Shown here piece after piece: positions 1 to 8,030 of a stretch of 64,000 bases of DNA. The stretch is from positions 372,001 through 436,000 of the forward strand of contig NZ_CP025096.1 in the NCBI RefSeq assembly GCF_002831565.1. Direction: 5' to 3'. Origin of the DNA: Spirosoma pollinicola. Its GTDB lineage: Bacteria > Bacteroidota > Bacteroidia > Cytophagales > Spirosomataceae. The position numbers and the translations under genes were made by a program. Below the pieces are notes generated by a model. It was given only the letters and a program-made list of their open reading frames with translations, did not search any database and was not told the origin of the DNA. Positions within the stretch are counted from its first letter, which is position 1. Each line of letters starts with the position of its first letter.

Positions 1-1
1 C

Positions 2-1867
2 GAGCCTTACACCGTGACGGGCGTAGCGAAAAAATGCCCACAAAATTCGTCTATTAAGTTCGATGTGCTTATGCCGCTGGTGATCGGGGCTGAAGAGATG
101 GCCAATAATGAGAATTGGTTCAGTGTCTTCATGAACACGTTCGTACTGGTCAGCCCCGGAGCAAACCTGAAGGCGGTGGAGGCTAAAATGAATCAGGTCT
201 ACGTAGCCGATGCACGGGAGAGTATTAAATCAGTTACCAAAAAGTTCGGCATCATGGGCAAAACGGTGTACATGCTTCAACCGTTTACCGACATGCACCT
301 GAGTAAAGAACTACCGGCCAGCAACGGACTTGTTGACGAAAGCAACCCTACCTTTTCGTATATTTTATCGGGCATTGCGCTCTTCATTCTTCTGATTGCC
401 TGTATCAACTTTATCAATCTGACCGTGGCCCGCTCCCTGAAACGAGCCAAGGAAATAGGTGTCAGAAAAGTAGTTGGCGGGGCCAGAACGCAACTGATCA
501 TCCAGTTTTTAGGCGAATCGTTCCTGTTGTGTTTTGCGGCCTTTCTGTTTGCTATCGTCCTGATTGAACTGGCCTTACCAACGTTCAATCAACTGGCAGA
601 CAAATCTCTTGCGCTCTCGTATCTGTTTGACGCTAAACTGGTTGCGGGCTACTTCGCCCTGTTTATTATCACAAGCCTGTTATCGGGATTTTACCCCGCC
701 CTCATTTTATCGGGCTACAGTCCGGTTCAAACACTGTATAGTCGATTTAATCTTTCCGGGAAAAACTACTTGCAGAAATCACTCGTAGTACTCCAGTTTA
801 CGCTGGCTTCTTTTCTGATCATTGCCTCCCTGACCATCTACTCTCAATTCAATTTTCTGACCAGTAAAGAATTAGGCTACGACGATAAAAATCTGGTAGT
901 GATCGACAAGTCGAACATGAAACGAAGCGAAGCCAAACTACTAAAAGAAGAATTGATCAAGAGTCAGAGCATCATTGACGTCGCACCCAAGAATGGCGGC
1001 TTTTGGGGTACAACGGCTAAAATTAACGGGGAAACGCAAGTGAACTTTACCTACGAAACAGTCAACGAAAACTATCTACCGCTCTTTGACATACCGATTG
1101 TGAAAGGGCGAAATTTTTCAGCATCGTTCCCCTCCGATTCGTCGCATTCGATACTGGTCAACGAAACGTTCGTTAAAGAAGCAGGCTGGAAAAAGCCTAT
1201 TGGTCAAGTCGTTGACTTCTGGTTCAAGAATGAAAAGTACACCGTCGTCGGCGTCGTGAAAGATCATCATTATCAGTCGTTGAGCGAGAAAATAAAGCCG
1301 CAACTATTTACCATGAGACAAAGCAATGACTATGGTAAGGCGTTTATTAAAATCAAACCGGGTACAGAAACGGCCAGTCTTCGGCACATCCAGAAAGTCT
1401 TTAAACGGCTATTTCCCCTTAACCCCTATTCGTATAAGTTTCTGGATCAGGAAAACCTGAAACGGTACGAGTCGGAGGCCAAATGGAAGCAGATGATGCT
1501 CTACGGAGCCATCCTTACCATCTTTATTTCCTGCATCGGCCTGTTCGGGTTAGCCACCCTTTCGGCCGAGCGACGCACGAAGGAAATCGGCATTCGGAAA
1601 GTACTGGGTGCTTCGGTTGGCAGCGTTGTTCAGTTGCTGTCGACCGACTTCCTGAAGCTGGTTTCGCTCTCGTTCATCTTCGCCTTCCCGGCCGCCTGGT
1701 ATGCTATGCAGGAATGGCTTAGCAACTATCCTTACCGCATCAGTATTGGCCCCTGGATGTTCATCGCCACCGCACTTATTGCGATTTCAATTGCCTTTCT
1801 AACCGTTAGCGGGCAGTCGTTACGGGCCGCCATGATTGATCCGGTGAAGAGTTTAAAAGCGGAGTAA
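2..1867 (+). CDS. Duplicated FtsX/MacB-like ABC permease, 5' end outside window
   Basis: Inner-membrane permease of the duplicated MacB_PCD/FtsX type. The frame is open from base 2, so about 621 C-terminal residues are visible and the start lies upstream. Seen in order: the tail of a periplasmic MacB_PCD domain, a first FtsX block beginning near visible residue 117 (FILLIACINFINL), a TM near 255-285 (SLVVLQFTLASFLIIASLTI), a second periplasmic domain and a second FtsX block with the family signature RRTKEIGIRKVLGAS, ending in DPVKSLKAE. Whether it carries a prefix domain or a PadR gene upstream cannot be known. The next permease starts 76 nt after the stop, and a palindrome fills that gap, so the two may be co-transcribed. 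The substrate is unknown; MacB relatives export peptides, lipids or antibiotics. The family call is firm. Confidence 0.93.
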   Translation, partial: EPYTVTGVAKKCPQNSSIKFDVLMPLVIGAEEMANNENWFSVFMNTFVLVSPGANLKAVEAKMNQVYVADARESIKSVTKKFGIMGKTVYMLQPFTDMHLSKELPASNGLVDESNPTFSYILSGIALFILLIACINFINLTVARSLKRAKEIGVRKVVGGARTQLIIQFLGESFLLCFAAFLFAIVLIELALPTFNQLADKSLALSYLFDAKLVAGYFALFIITSLLSGFYPALILSGYSPVQTLYSRFNLSGKNYLQKSLVVLQFTLASFLIIASLTIYSQFNFLTSKELGYDDKNLVVIDKSNMKRSEAKLLKEELIKSQSIIDVAPKNGGFWGTTAKINGETQVNFTYETVNENYLPLFDIPIVKGRNFSASFPSDSSHSILVNETFVKEAGWKKPIGQVVDFWFKNEKYTVVGVVKDHHYQSLSEKIKPQLFTMRQSNDYGKAFIKIKPGTETASLRHIQKVFKRLFPLNPYSYKFLDQENLKRYESEAKWKQMMLYGAILTIFISCIGLFGLATLSAERRTKEIGIRKVLGASVGSVVQLLSTDFLKLVSLSFIFAFPAAWYAMQEWLSNYPYRISIGPWMFIATALIAISIAFLTVSGQSLRAAMIDPVKSLKAE

Positions 1868-1868
1868 G

Positions 1869-1943
1869 TGTAGTGCCGGCCGACTCGGTCGGGTGAATAG
1901 CCTATTGTTAATCTCACAGCCGACCGAAACGGTGGGCACTACA
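1869..1943. repeat. REP-like palindrome filling a stop-to-start gap
   Basis: Inverted repeat with 24-nt arms at 1869-1892 and 1920-1943. The outer part TGTAGTGCC pairs perfectly with GGCACTACA and the inner part carries CGGTCGG/CCGACCG. The right arm ends on the base before the ATG at 1944. The same core (GTAG..CCGACCG..CGGTCGG..CTAC) recurs at 10465-10515 and 46294-46360, so this is a dispersed family. It would form a stem directly upstream of the start codon of the second permease. Confidence 0.85.
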
Positions 1944-4607
1944 ATGAAAAACACACCACCCCGCCGAGCCGACAGGTTTCTCGAATGGTTCTGTGCCCCG
2001 CACTTACTGGAGGAGGTACAGGGCGATTTATATGAGCGGTTTTTGCGCGATGTACGGGATGTGGGTAGCCAACGTGCCAGCCAGCGTTACTGGGTCAACG
2101 TGTTGCGCTTTATTCGCCCATTTGCCCTGAAACGAGAACCCAGTGAATTTGTTTCATCTCCCATTCTACGTCCTGTCATGCTACGAAACTACCTCAAAAC
2201 CTCGCTCCGCAACCTGACTAAACACAAAGTCAGCACGCTCATTAACCTGTTCGGGCTTACACTGGGTATAACGGCCTGTCTGGTTATTTACCTCATTACG
2301 AACTACGAACTGAGCTACGATACATTCCACCCCGATAGCGGCCGGATTTACCGGCTGGTAGGCGAGTCGCAATACGGTAAGTCGGGGGAGAAGCATCCCG
2401 TAGGGTTCATTCCCAATGCTGTTCCCGGAGCCATTCGACAGGAGATTAGCGGGCTGGAAACGGTGGCAGCGTTTCACAATATCTCGTCTGATGTGCTCAT
2501 CCCAACGGGACAAGAGAAACCGAAGCGATTTCAAAGCAGCAGACATGATGAAATCGTGGTGGTAGACCCGCAGTATTTCGACATTTTCAAGTACGAATGG
2601 CTGATAGGCAACCCTAAGAACGCCCTCAATGAACCCTTCAAGGTGGTACTCTCCGAGCAGAAAGCCCGTACTTATTTCGGGGATATTCCGCTCAATAGTA
2701 TGGTGGGGAAAGAGATCATTTATGAAGATTCGGTGCAGGTGAGTGTGGCGGGTATCGTGAGAGCGTGGAAGCAGCCAAGTGATTTTGTGTTCACCGACTT
2801 TATCTCATTTGCCACCATCCGGGCCAGTCAACTCAAAAAAAGCATCGACCTCGATCAGTGGAATGATATCTGGTCGGCCTCACAGGCATTTGTAAAACTT
2901 CCCGAAGGTGCGGCACCTGCTCAGTTCACAAGCCAGTTTCAGCGGTTTGGAAAACTCCATTTCCCGAAAAGTATGGAGTTAAAATTTACGCCCGCCCTGC
3001 AACCCCTGGCCGACCTCCACTTCAACGATGATTATGACGACAACTACTCCCGTAAAGCGCATTTACCCACGCTCTATGGCCTGATGGCGATTGCCGCGTT
3101 TATTTTGCTGATCGCTGCAATCAATTTCATTAATCTGGCCACGGCACAGTCGGCACAACGGGCTAAGGAAACCGGTATTCGTAAAGTAATGGGCAGTAGC
3201 CGGGCTAATCTGGTGTTCCAGTTTCTGAGCGAAACCGCCACGCTAACGCTTGTTGCCGTTCTCATTTCTTTGCTACTTGTTGGCCCCATACTCAGCGCGT
3301 TTCAATCGCTGACACCAGAAGGACTCACAATCAATTTGTTCAGTTGGCAAACGTTGGGATTTCTGCTTTTTGTTACCATAACCACCTCACTATTAGCCGG
3401 ATTTTACCCTTCCTGGATGCTCTCTTCGTACGTACCAGCCTTAACGTTAAAGGGCCAGACGACCAGCAAAGGCGGGGAGAAAGGATACTTACGAAAGGGT
3501 TTGATTGTGTTTCAGTTTACCATATCGTTGGTGTTCATAATCGGCACGCTCATGGTGAGTCGACAGCTTAACTTTATGCGCAACAAGGACCTGGGTTTTA
3601 GGGCAAACGCTATCGTTTCGATCCGGCCGGGCCGCGATGAAAAAGGGCCGGTACTGGCTCAGAAAATAAGGCAGTTAGCGGGTGTCGAGCGAGTTACGAT
3701 GGAGTGGTTTCCGCCTATGGGACAGGCCTTCATGGTGACTAAACTAACTTATCGGGGGCCGAAAAAGGCTATAGACATGGACGTTTCGGCCAAAGTAGGC
3801 GACGAGAATTTTATTCCCCTCTATCAACTGAAGCTTCTGGCTGGCCGGAATTACCTAAAAAGCGACTCTCTCCGCGAGATGGTCATCAACGAGACGTATG
3901 CCAAAGCCCTAGGCTTCAAAAAACCAGCCGATGCCCTGAATCAGTTGATTAGTTTTCAGGACAAAACCGTCCCGGTTGTTGGTGTGGTAGCCGATTTTCA
4001 TGAGCAGTCGTTCCACGAGAAGATCGGCCCGGTATTCATCGCCAACATGCCGCAGGCTCGAAACATAGGTGTAAAACTGGCTACCAAGGGCAAACAGCTC
4101 AGCGACCTGACAACCACGCTTGCCCGTCTGGAACAAGCCTGGAAAACCGTTTACCCCGACCGCAAATTTGAGTATTCATTCCTGGATGACTCCATTGCTA
4201 AACTCTACGAAAAGGAGCAAAAAACCGGTCAGCTTGTCAACATGGCTACGGCTATTGCCATTCTGATTTCATGCATGGGTCTGTTCGGGCTGGCTACGTT
4301 TACCGCACAGCAGCGCACTAAAGAGATTGGCGTCCGTAAAGTGCTGGGGGCATCGGTAGCGAGTATCGTCACGCTACTTACTAAAGATTTCCTGAAGCTG
4401 GTTTTTGTCGCCCTGTTATTAGCATCTCCCCTTGCCTGGTGGGCTATGAGCCAATGGCTTAAGGATTTCGCCTACAAAGTCGACCTCGATTGGTGGGTCT
4501 TCGCGTTGGCGGGTGCTCTGGCTGTCGTCATTGCCATGCTGACCGTCGGCTTTCAAAGTGTTAAAGCGGCCCTGATGAATCCGGTGAATTCGTTGCGGAG
4601 TGAGTAG
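1944..4607 (+). CDS. Permease-prefix-domain duplicated FtsX-like ABC permease
   Basis: Permease of 887 aa. The ATG at 1944 was chosen because it starts the prefix domain (MKNTPPRRADRF); an upstream in-frame start at 1893 would lie inside the preceding palindrome. The cytoplasmic prefix, residues 1 to about 65, carries the family motif EWFCAPHLLEEVQGDL. After a linker, Met79 opens the permease proper (MLRNYLKTSLRNL), followed by TM1, periplasmic domain 1, three TMs (FILLIAAINFINLATAQS and following), a central TM, periplasmic domain 2 and the C-terminal FtsX block (QQRTKEIGVRKVLGAS). No PadR gene precedes it; the upstream gene is another permease. No ATPase gene is adjacent, so its energy source is unclear. 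Transported substrate unknown. Confidence 0.93.
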   Translation: MKNTPPRRADRFLEWFCAPHLLEEVQGDLYERFLRDVRDVGSQRASQRYWVNVLRFIRPFALKREPSEFVSSPILRPVMLRNYLKTSLRNLTKHKVSTLINLFGLTLGITACLVIYLITNYELSYDTFHPDSGRIYRLVGESQYGKSGEKHPVGFIPNAVPGAIRQEISGLETVAAFHNISSDVLIPTGQEKPKRFQSSRHDEIVVVDPQYFDIFKYEWLIGNPKNALNEPFKVVLSEQKARTYFGDIPLNSMVGKEIIYEDSVQVSVAGIVRAWKQPSDFVFTDFISFATIRASQLKKSIDLDQWNDIWSASQAFVKLPEGAAPAQFTSQFQRFGKLHFPKSMELKFTPALQPLADLHFNDDYDDNYSRKAHLPTLYGLMAIAAFILLIAAINFINLATAQSAQRAKETGIRKVMGSSRANLVFQFLSETATLTLVAVLISLLLVGPILSAFQSLTPEGLTINLFSWQTLGFLLFVTITTSLLAGFYPSWMLSSYVPALTLKGQTTSKGGEKGYLRKGLIVFQFTISLVFIIGTLMVSRQLNFMRNKDLGFRANAIVSIRPGRDEKGPVLAQKIRQLAGVERVTMEWFPPMGQAFMVTKLTYRGPKKAIDMDVSAKVGDENFIPLYQLKLLAGRNYLKSDSLREMVINETYAKALGFKKPADALNQLISFQDKTVPVVGVVADFHEQSFHEKIGPVFIANMPQARNIGVKLATKGKQLSDLTTTLARLEQAWKTVYPDRKFEYSFLDDSIAKLYEKEQKTGQLVNMATAIAILISCMGLFGLATFTAQQRTKEIGVRKVLGASVASIVTLLTKDFLKLVFVALLLASPLAWWAMSQWLKDFAYKVDLDWWVFALAGALAVVIAMLTVGFQSVKAALMNPVNSLRSE

Positions 4608-4640
4608 GGATTACCGCCTTTTACCACCCCCAACCGAAAC

Positions 4641-4787
4641 GACCACCCCCAACCCCCTCCTAAAACAGGAGGGGGCTATGCCGAAGGGTAGCCTGTTCTT
4701 GCTCCCATCTATACCAGGATAAGACAACGCTAAGGGTATCCTTGTTTAAGCCCCCTCCTTTTTTCAAGGAGGGGGTTGGGGGTGGTC
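4641..4787. repeat. 147-bp foldback element with nested G/C-run hairpins
   Basis: Perfect 20-bp terminal inverted repeats at 4641-4660 and 4768-4787 (GACCACCCCCAACCCCCTCC and its complement). Each arm also forms a small hairpin with an adjacent GGAGGGGGC or GCCCCCTCC. The interior (4677-4749) has no coding potential. It looks like a non-autonomous, MITE-like or REP-doublet element inserted between the permease ending at 4607 and the dyad pair at 4802. No target-site duplication could be recognised by eye. Confidence 0.8.
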
Positions 4788-4801
4788 AATCCGGTTACCC
4801 C

Positions 4802-4838
4802 TGTCCCATACCGTACAGATTTTGTCCGAATCTGGACA
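4802..4838 (+). promoter_or_regulatory. Paired dyads upstream of PadR gene (module 1)
   Basis: Two dyad elements: a degenerate one at 4802-4817 (TGTCCCATACCGTACA) and a near-perfect one at 4823-4838 (TGTCCGAATCTGGACA), 5 nt apart. The second ends 74 nt before the TTTG box at 4912. The same pair, spacing and distance occur before all five PadR genes in the window. Probably a binding site for two dimers on one DNA face (21-bp period); the bound protein is not known, and PadR itself is one candidate. Confidence 0.8.
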
Positions 4839-4871
4839 ACCCAATATCAGTTCTTCCTCAAAAAGTCCCTT

Positions 4872-4897
4872 AAAAGCCCTCTCAGTGGGCTTTTTTT
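4872..4897 (+). terminator. Terminator-like hairpin between dyads and PadR promoter
   Basis: AAAAGCCC pairs with GGGCTTTT around a 7-nt loop and is followed by a T run. It lies inside the 73-nt spacer between the paired dyads and the PadR promoter, so it either ends transcription arriving from upstream or insulates the PadR promoter. Confidence 0.75.
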
Positions 4898-4911
4898 GTT
4901 ATGGCAAGGCA

Positions 4912-4939
4912 TTTGCTCAGCAAAAATAGAACTAATGAA
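4912..4939 (+). promoter_or_regulatory. Conserved PadR-module promoter
   Basis: TTTG at 4912-4915, 17 nt, then TAATGAA at 4933-4939. The ATG of the PadR gene follows 5 nt later, which implies a leaderless or nearly leaderless mRNA. The same two boxes with the same 17-nt spacing precede all five PadR genes. Confidence 0.7.
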
Positions 4940-4944
4940 CCGCT

Positions 4945-5283
4945 ATGAAACGGACCTACCTGGGCGAGTTTGAAGAGATCGTACTACTCACCGTTGCTGT
5001 ACTGGAGGGGCAGGCGTATGGGGTTGCCCTCACCCACGAGATCATTGAACAAACCGGTCGCTCGGTGCGGCTGAACCAGATCCACGCGGCCTTGCAACGG
5101 CTGGAAGATAAGGGCATGGTGAAATCCGAAATGGGCGAACCTACCGCCGAGCGCGGTGGCCGCCGGAAACGGCTGTTTACGGTGACTGCCTATGGTCGGC
5201 GGACGTTGCAGGAAATTCAGGAGGTTCGCGTTAGTCTGTGGAGCCGCCTGGTCAACCCGTTTAAACCCGTAACCAGCGTATGA
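4945..5283 (+). CDS. PadR family transcriptional regulator (module 1)
   Basis: Winged-helix DNA-binding protein of 112 aa, the usual length of short PadR proteins. Residues 1-20 (KRTYLGEFEEIVLLTVAVL) open the fold. The recognition region and wing run through about residues 38-80, including the block TAERGGRRKRLFTVTAYGRR that is nearly identical in the other four PadR proteins here. The C-terminal helix after residue 85 would be the dimerisation helix. The stop codon overlaps the permease ATG by 4 nt (ATGA), so the two are translationally coupled. PadR proteins usually repress their own operon and are relieved by small molecules; autoregulation here is inference. Confidence 0.93.
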   Translation: MKRTYLGEFEEIVLLTVAVLEGQAYGVALTHEIIEQTGRSVRLNQIHAALQRLEDKGMVKSEMGEPTAERGGRRKRLFTVTAYGRRTLQEIQEVRVSLWSRLVNPFKPVTSV

Positions 5284-7937
5284 TAAAGCCCCGAAACGTA
5301 GGACCGCCCCGTCTGGCTGACCGCTTACTGACGTGGTTCGTGGCACCGCACCTGCTCGAATCGCTGCAAGGCGACCTGCACGAAGAGTTTGCGTATCAGG
5401 TACAGCGCGTTGGCGAACGACGTGCCAAGTGGCGATACTGGCGGGATGTACTGGGATTCTTCAATCCATCTACTATCAAACGAAAACCGGCAAGTAACCC
5501 AATTCAGCGTGCCGAATTCACTCACTACTCACCATCAAATTACCGGACTACGTCTTCACTCAATCCTGCTATGATCCGCAACTATTTCAGAACCGCCTGG
5601 CGCAATCTGGTCAAGAACAAATTTTACTCCTTCATCAACATTTCAGGTCTAACCGTCGGGCTGGCGGTTGGCATTTTGATTCTTTTATGGGTGCAGGATG
5701 AGTTGAGCTTCGACCGGTTTCATGCCCAATCGTCGTCTATATACCGACTCGAAAACTGGGCGGGTACTGGCAGCAGTCGGCAAATCTGGACAACTACCGT
5801 CGCACCCATTGCGGGCTTCGCCAAGCGGGAAACCCCGGAGGTAAAAGAGGCCGTTCGGCTAACGGAGAACTACGCCTATACGCTGTTTAAATACAAGGAG
5901 AAGACCATCAGCGAAGAGAAAACGTTCTTTACCGACCCTACCCTATTCTCGGTATTTGACTTCAACCTGATCCGGGGCAACCCGGCGAAACCCTTTACCG
6001 ATAACAACTCAATTGTTATTACTGAAACGACGGCTAAACGGTATTTCGGCGACGAAAATCCGATTGGCAAAGTACTGGCGGCTAACGATAACACCGCGTT
6101 CACGGTCAGTGGTGTTATTCTGGATTTCCCAAAAAATTCGTCTATTCAGGGCGATATGTTTTTACCACTCTCCCTGTTCTTCAAGAATATATACGCAGAC
6201 AACAGGGATGGAAAAAACATGGACAACGATTTTTCGCAGTTCAGGTATTCTACTTATTTGCTAGTTCAGCCAAACACATCGATTGCAAGTCTGGCGACTA
6301 AACTGCGCACGATTCACCTCCGCAATAAACCCGACGATACTGACCTTACCTATCTGTTACAGGCCCTGCCCGCTATGCACCTGTACAAAGCCGACGGCAC
6401 GGAAGGAGGCATCGAAACAGTCAGGATGTTCTCCATTATTGCGTTGCTGATTTTAGCGATTGCCTGTATCAATTATGTAAACCTGTCTACTGCCCGCTCT
6501 CTGCTGCGCTCCAAAGAAGTGAGTATGCGTAAAATTGTGGGAGCCGCCCGGAGTCAATTGTTCGTACAGTTTCTAGTCGAAACCACGCTCCTCTTTTCGC
6601 TGGCAGCCGTGCTGGCCCTTAGTCTGCTCTATGGTTTACTGCCCTTTTATAATGAACTGGCGGGCAAAGAACTCGTTCTGAATGTCAGCGACTACCACAT
6701 CTGGCAGATTATCGGACTGACTATCATCGGTACGCTGGCCGCGTCGAGTATCTACCCGGCGGTGCTGCTGTCGTCGTTTGAGCCCCTGAAAGCACTGAAA
6801 GGCAAAGTGTCGGCCCGGTTAAGTGAAGCCTCGTTTCGGAAACTGTTGGTCGTGGTCCAGTTTGCCGTTTCGGTCATTCTTATTGCGGGGACGTTTATTA
6901 TCAACAACCAGCTGCAATACATCCGCTCCAAGGAACTAGGGTATGACAAAACGCATGTGTTCGCTTTTTTTATGCGGGACATGAACAAGCATTACGACGC
7001 GGTGAAAGCCGACCTCTTAAGTCAGCCGGGTATAACGGCCGTTACCCGCGCCAATGCCAATATTGTCCAGTTGGGTGGCCAGACCGGTGACAATGACTGG
7101 GATGGAAAAGCACAGGGCGAAACCATGATGATGCACACTGTAGCTATCGACAAAGACTTTATTCCGTTCTTCGATATGAAGCTACAACAGGGTGCCAACT
7201 TTAGCGGAGCCGTTGCCGACTCGCTGCATTTTATCCTGAACGAAACGGCGGTTAAAGCCGCCCGACTCGATAATCCGATTGGCAAGCGGTTCCGGCTCTG
7301 GAAGCATAACGGCACCATTATCGGTGTAGTAAAGGACTTTCATTTTGCGTCAATGAAGCAAAAAATAGAGCCTTCCATATTTTTTTACGAACCCCAGTAC
7401 TCGGGGGCAATCTATATCAAGACAACCGGAAAGGAGGCTGAAAACGCCATAGCCTCGGCAAAAAAGTCCTGGAAACACTACAATGCCGACTTCCCGTTTG
7501 AGTACTCATTTCTGGACGATGTATTCAATAACCTCTACAAATCCGAGCAGCAAACCGGGCTTCTGTTCACGATCTTTTCGTCCATTGCCATCCTCATTTC
7601 GTGCTTAGGCCTGTTCGGGTTAGCGGCTTATACGGCACAGGTTCGCACCCGCGAAATTGGCGTTCGTAAAGTATTGGGGGCTAGTGTTACCAGCGTCATT
7701 CAGTTACTGGCAAAAGACTTTATCCAATTGGTTATAATCGCTATTGTCATTGCCGTTCCGCTTGCCTGGTGGGCTATGAGTCTATGGCTTGAGGGCTTTG
7801 CGTATCGAATCGACATTGAGTGGTGGATGTTTGCCATTGCCGGTCTATTGGCGCTGGCCATTGCCTTGCTGACCGTCAGTTTCCAAAGCATCAAAGCCGC
7901 TTTGATGAACCCGGTGAAATCGTTACGGAGTGAGTAA
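5280..7937 (+). CDS. Permease-prefix-domain duplicated FtsX-like ABC permease (module 1)
   Basis: Protein of 885 aa translated from an ATG that overlaps the PadR stop. The prefix domain spans roughly residues 1-70 (TWFVAPHLLESLQGDL near its start). Met98 begins the permease body (MIRNYFRTAWRNLVKNK), TM1 lies near 117-140, periplasmic domain 1 runs to about 380, then the first FtsX block, a central TM (FRKLLVVVQFAVSVILIAG), periplasmic domain 2 and a final FtsX block ending in MNPVKSLRSE. It pairs with the PadR gene as a two-gene operon under the dyad-pair promoter. There is no ATPase nearby. Substrate unknown; a stress-responsive exporter or envelope mechanotransmission role is possible by analogy with MacB, but unproven. 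Confidence 0.94.
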   Translation: MIKPRNVGPPRLADRLLTWFVAPHLLESLQGDLHEEFAYQVQRVGERRAKWRYWRDVLGFFNPSTIKRKPASNPIQRAEFTHYSPSNYRTTSSLNPAMIRNYFRTAWRNLVKNKFYSFINISGLTVGLAVGILILLWVQDELSFDRFHAQSSSIYRLENWAGTGSSRQIWTTTVAPIAGFAKRETPEVKEAVRLTENYAYTLFKYKEKTISEEKTFFTDPTLFSVFDFNLIRGNPAKPFTDNNSIVITETTAKRYFGDENPIGKVLAANDNTAFTVSGVILDFPKNSSIQGDMFLPLSLFFKNIYADNRDGKNMDNDFSQFRYSTYLLVQPNTSIASLATKLRTIHLRNKPDDTDLTYLLQALPAMHLYKADGTEGGIETVRMFSIIALLILAIACINYVNLSTARSLLRSKEVSMRKIVGAARSQLFVQFLVETTLLFSLAAVLALSLLYGLLPFYNELAGKELVLNVSDYHIWQIIGLTIIGTLAASSIYPAVLLSSFEPLKALKGKVSARLSEASFRKLLVVVQFAVSVILIAGTFIINNQLQYIRSKELGYDKTHVFAFFMRDMNKHYDAVKADLLSQPGITAVTRANANIVQLGGQTGDNDWDGKAQGETMMMHTVAIDKDFIPFFDMKLQQGANFSGAVADSLHFILNETAVKAARLDNPIGKRFRLWKHNGTIIGVVKDFHFASMKQKIEPSIFFYEPQYSGAIYIKTTGKEAENAIASAKKSWKHYNADFPFEYSFLDDVFNNLYKSEQQTGLLFTIFSSIAILISCLGLFGLAAYTAQVRTREIGVRKVLGASVTSVIQLLAKDFIQLVIIAIVIAVPLAWWAMSLWLEGFAYRIDIEWWMFAIAGLLALAIALLTVSFQSIKAALMNPVKSLRSE

Positions 7938-7997
7938 AGTGAATAAATACAAATGCTCCTTAACAAATATTAACGGTCTGTCTATAAATAACTTACG

Positions 7998-8005
7998 TAT
8001 CTTTC
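7998..8005 (+). promoter_or_regulatory. Candidate Bacteroidota -7 box
   Basis: TATCTTTC at 7998-8005, 25 nt before the ATG at 8031, resembles the Bacteroidota -7 consensus TANNTTTG. A clear -33 TTTG was not found, so the call is tentative. It would give the prefixless permease its own promoter, unlike the PadR modules. Confidence 0.4.
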
Positions 8006-8030
8006 TGACCGACTAAGCTACGGATAGACC

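Noticed and set aside
4776-4973. 65-codon plus-strand ORF across the dyads and promoter of module 1
   Set aside because: It crosses the foldback edge, dyad pair, terminator and PadR start; its product is not family-like.
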